Under the pieces are notes generated by a model, which had not been told where the DNA came from, made no database searches, and saw only the letters and a list, made by a program, of their open reading frames with translations. A stretch of 64,000 nt of DNA from Vicinamibacterales bacterium. Lineage in GTDB: Bacteria; Acidobacteriota; Vicinamibacteria; Vicinamibacterales; 2-12-FULL-66-21. Where the stretch lies: contig DASXLB010000073.1 in assembly GCA_036496585.1 (NCBI GenBank), positions 32,155 to 96,154 of the forward strand, read 5' to 3'. Shown here one piece after another: positions 62,601 through 64,000 of this stretch. Both the position numbers and the translations under genes were made by a program. Positions within the stretch are counted from its first letter, which is position 1. Every line of letters starts with the position of its first letter.

Positions 62601-62725
62601 GACGTCCCCCCCACCTTCAGTCGCGGATTGGTTTAGAGCCCGGCGGTTACTTTCGCCGTCTTCGTGACGTGTCGTCAACTGCACGGCCTCTAAACCGAAA
62701 CGCTACTCAGAACCGGGGGGACGTC
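62601..62725. mobile_element. MITE-like element with terminal and inner inverted repeats
   Basis: Outer inverted repeats GACGTCCCCCC (62601) and GGGGGGACGTC (62715-62725) enclose inner inverted repeats GGTTTAGAG (62630-62638) and CTCTAAACC (62688-62696). The element is about 125 bp, non-coding, and lies right after the M50-like gene. This nested palindrome layout is typical of non-autonomous elements or REP derivatives. A target-site duplication is not evident by eye, and no transposase is present. Confidence 0.6.
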
Positions 62726-62754
62726 AAACGCGCCAACTGCGAACTGCTCTGCTC

Positions 62755-64000
62755 CTAGCTCGCCTGGCGCCGCTGCATGCCCCAGCGTCGCCGCTTGAGG
62801 AACAGTCCCTTGCGCGAGATGCCCAGGAGCCGGGCCGCGTTCTCGTAGTTGCCGTTCGCCCGTTCGAGCGCGCGCCGCACCATCGTCTGCTCGATCGCCT
62901 CGACGGCGTCGCCGAGCGGCTGATCGAGCCGCACCCGGATCTCCGGCTCGTCGCCGGAGTCCACCCGCACGGTGCGCCGCGACGTCTGCAGCTCTGGCGA
63001 CAGCAGCGCCGGCGTGATCGTGCTGTCCGGTTCGGCGTAGGCGACGAGCCGGCTGACTTCGTTCACCAGCTGGCGCACGTTGCCCGGCCAGCGGAAGAGC
63101 AGCAGGTACTCCAGGGTCTCGTCGTCGAGCGTCAGCCGCCCCTTCTTCTGCTGTTCGGCGAGGGTGCGCAGGTAGTGGTCGACGAGCGGCGGAATCTCCT
63201 CGCGTCGCTCGCGCAGCGGCGGCAGCCGCAGCCGGACGACGTTCAGGCGGTAGAAGAGATCCTCACGAAACCGCCCTTCGGCGACCAGCGACTCGAGGTC
63301 GGCGTTGGTGGCGGCGATGACGCGGACGTCGGCGGCGGCCGGCTGCGCCTCGCCGAGGCCGTGGACTTCGTGCGTTTCCAGGAAGCGCAGCAGCTTGGGC
63401 TGGAGGTCGAGGCCGATCTCGGCGATCTCGTCGAGGAACAGCGTGCCGCCGGCGGCGGCGCGGATCACGCCGTCGAACGCCTGCTGGGCGCCGGTGAACG
63501 CGCCCTTGCGGTAGCCGAACAGCTGGCTTTCGAGCATGTCGCGCGGCACCGCGGTGCAGTTGAACGGCACGAACGGCTTGTGGCCGCGGCCGGAGGCGCG
63601 GTGGATGGCGCGGGCCAGCACTTCCTTGCCGGTGCCGGTTTCGCCGGTGAGCAGCACGCTGACCGGCGCGGTGGCGACGCGCCGGGCGATCCGGAGGAGT
63701 TCGGTCATCTGTTCGGAGATCCAGAGGCCGCCGTCGGTTTCGAGGCTCTCGGCCGGCCAGAGCGCGGCGCGCTGGCGTTCCTCGCGGCGATAGCGGTCGA
63801 GGGTGACGGCGGTGTCGACGAGCTTGCGGGTGGCGGTGGCGCTGCAGCGGTCGTCGAGCGACGGTCCAGGGCGCGCGACGATCTCCCAGGCTTCGTCGCG
63901 GTGGGTGCCGCAGGCGACGGTCAGGCGGTCGCCCGGGGCGGCGGCCGCGTCGCGCGCCTCGTCGTCGGTGCAGCGGAAGGTGCTGACGACGCGGAGGCCG
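62755..64000 (-). CDS. Sigma-54-dependent Fis-type transcriptional activator (N-terminus cut by window edge)
   Basis: At least 415 residues of a bacterial enhancer-binding protein. Visible: the AAA+ Walker A GETGTGKE, the sigma-54 contact loop (the ESQLFGYRKGAFTGA block), Walker B LFLDEIAEIG, the second region FREDLFYRLNVVRLRLPPLRERREEI, and a C-terminal Fis HTH (ALERANGNYENAARLLGISRKGL). The part before the AAA+ domain (from 64000) continues in frame with no receiver Asp visible, so the sensory domain is of unknown type and the gene extends past the edge. It probably activates sigma-54 promoters elsewhere. Confidence 0.93.
   Translation of the reverse strand, partial: GLRVVSTFRCTDDEARDAAAAPGDRLTVACGTHRDEAWEIVARPGPSLDDRCSATATRKLVDTAVTLDRYRREERQRAALWPAESLETDGGLWISEQMTELLRIARRVATAPVSVLLTGETGTGKEVLARAIHRASGRGHKPFVPFNCTAVPRDMLESQLFGYRKGAFTGAQQAFDGVIRAAAGGTLFLDEIAEIGLDLQPKLLRFLETHEVHGLGEAQPAAADVRVIAATNADLESLVAEGRFREDLFYRLNVVRLRLPPLRERREEIPPLVDHYLRTLAEQQKKGRLTLDDETLEYLLLFRWPGNVRQLVNEVSRLVAYAEPDSTITPALLSPELQTSRRTVRVDSGDEPEIRVRLDQPLGDAVEAIEQTMVRRALERANGNYENAARLLGISRKGLFLKRRRWGMQRRQAS

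Overview
The window looks like a piece of a high-GC chromosome from an acidobacterium, most likely of the Vicinamibacteria type. This is an inference from gene content, since no rRNA or tRNA gene is present. The pointers are a PadR regulator coupled to an ADOP/MacB-type permease, an ECF sigma factor followed directly by a TPR-bearing Ser/Thr kinase, a TonB-dependent receptor with an N-terminal carboxypeptidase-regulatory domain, secreted prolyl oligopeptidase, M14 and aminopeptidase P peptidases, a very large NHL/choice-of-anchor-D/DUF11 exported protein, and a palindromic repeat family (core CCTGAAGG) scattered between genes. Nothing suggests a plasmid, phage or CRISPR locus, and most of the window reads as chromosomal backbone.

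Layout. 1-12.8 kb: ftsH (cut by the left edge), phosphatidylcholine synthase coupled to PBP1A, a PfkB sugar kinase, a kinase-pseudokinase protein, then prolyl oligopeptidase, aminopeptidase P and a sulfatase-fold/TPR lipoprotein (peptide and surface metabolism). 12.8-17.9 kb: a TonB-dependent receptor, glucokinase and a MerR-HTH/TPR regulator, with a 66-bp palindrome in the divergent glk/regulator promoter. 17.9-22.3 kb (minus): a ligase-carrier-acyltransferase fusion protein, infA (TTG start), an RhlE-type helicase and a small Cys-rich protein. 22.4-30.3 kb: an epimerase-like protein, two tandem exported dienelactone hydrolases, a coupled minus-strand block (SDR, SUMF1-like, cca, beta-barrel protein), an M20 peptidase and a small zinc-ribbon protein. 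30.6-34.6 kb: a tightly packed minus operon (DUF4149, fRMsr-like GAF, isocitrate dehydrogenase, PlsB-like acyltransferase, proline dehydrogenase). 34.7-45.4 kb: a YyaL-like thioredoxin-fold protein, a transketolase-like enzyme, an M14 peptidase, nadE, an HD-GYP response regulator, a membrane protein, a DapB-like dehydrogenase and a DinB protein. 45.4-56.6 kb: the 2617-aa exported repeat protein, divergent from the ECF sigma/kinase pair. 56.6-60.4 kb: a PEP-CTERM protein and the PadR/ADOP unit. 60.5-62.75 kb: a lower-GC accessory patch with a membrane protein, a pilin-like exported protein, an M50-like protein lacking the catalytic Glu, a leader hairpin and a MITE-like element. 62.75 kb to the end: a sigma-54 activator cut by the right edge.

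How the genes fit together: many neighbours on one strand overlap by 1-4 bp (ATGA, GTGA, TGATG, TAGTG), so translational coupling is the rule. Three themes recur. The first is phosphorylation signalling (two Ser/Thr kinases, one with a pseudokinase half, plus an HD-GYP regulator, an ECF factor and a sigma-54 activator). The second is membrane-lipid building (PC synthase, the ligase-ACP-PlsC fusion, the PlsB-like protein). The third is export and degradation of peptides at the cell surface. The least conventional items are the trifunctional acyltransferase with an 11-bp tandem repeat in its linker, the kinase-pseudokinase fusion, and the 60.5-62.75 kb patch with its hairpin, predicted inactive M50-like protein and MITE-like element. 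No single locus is clearly a complete new defence or mobile system.
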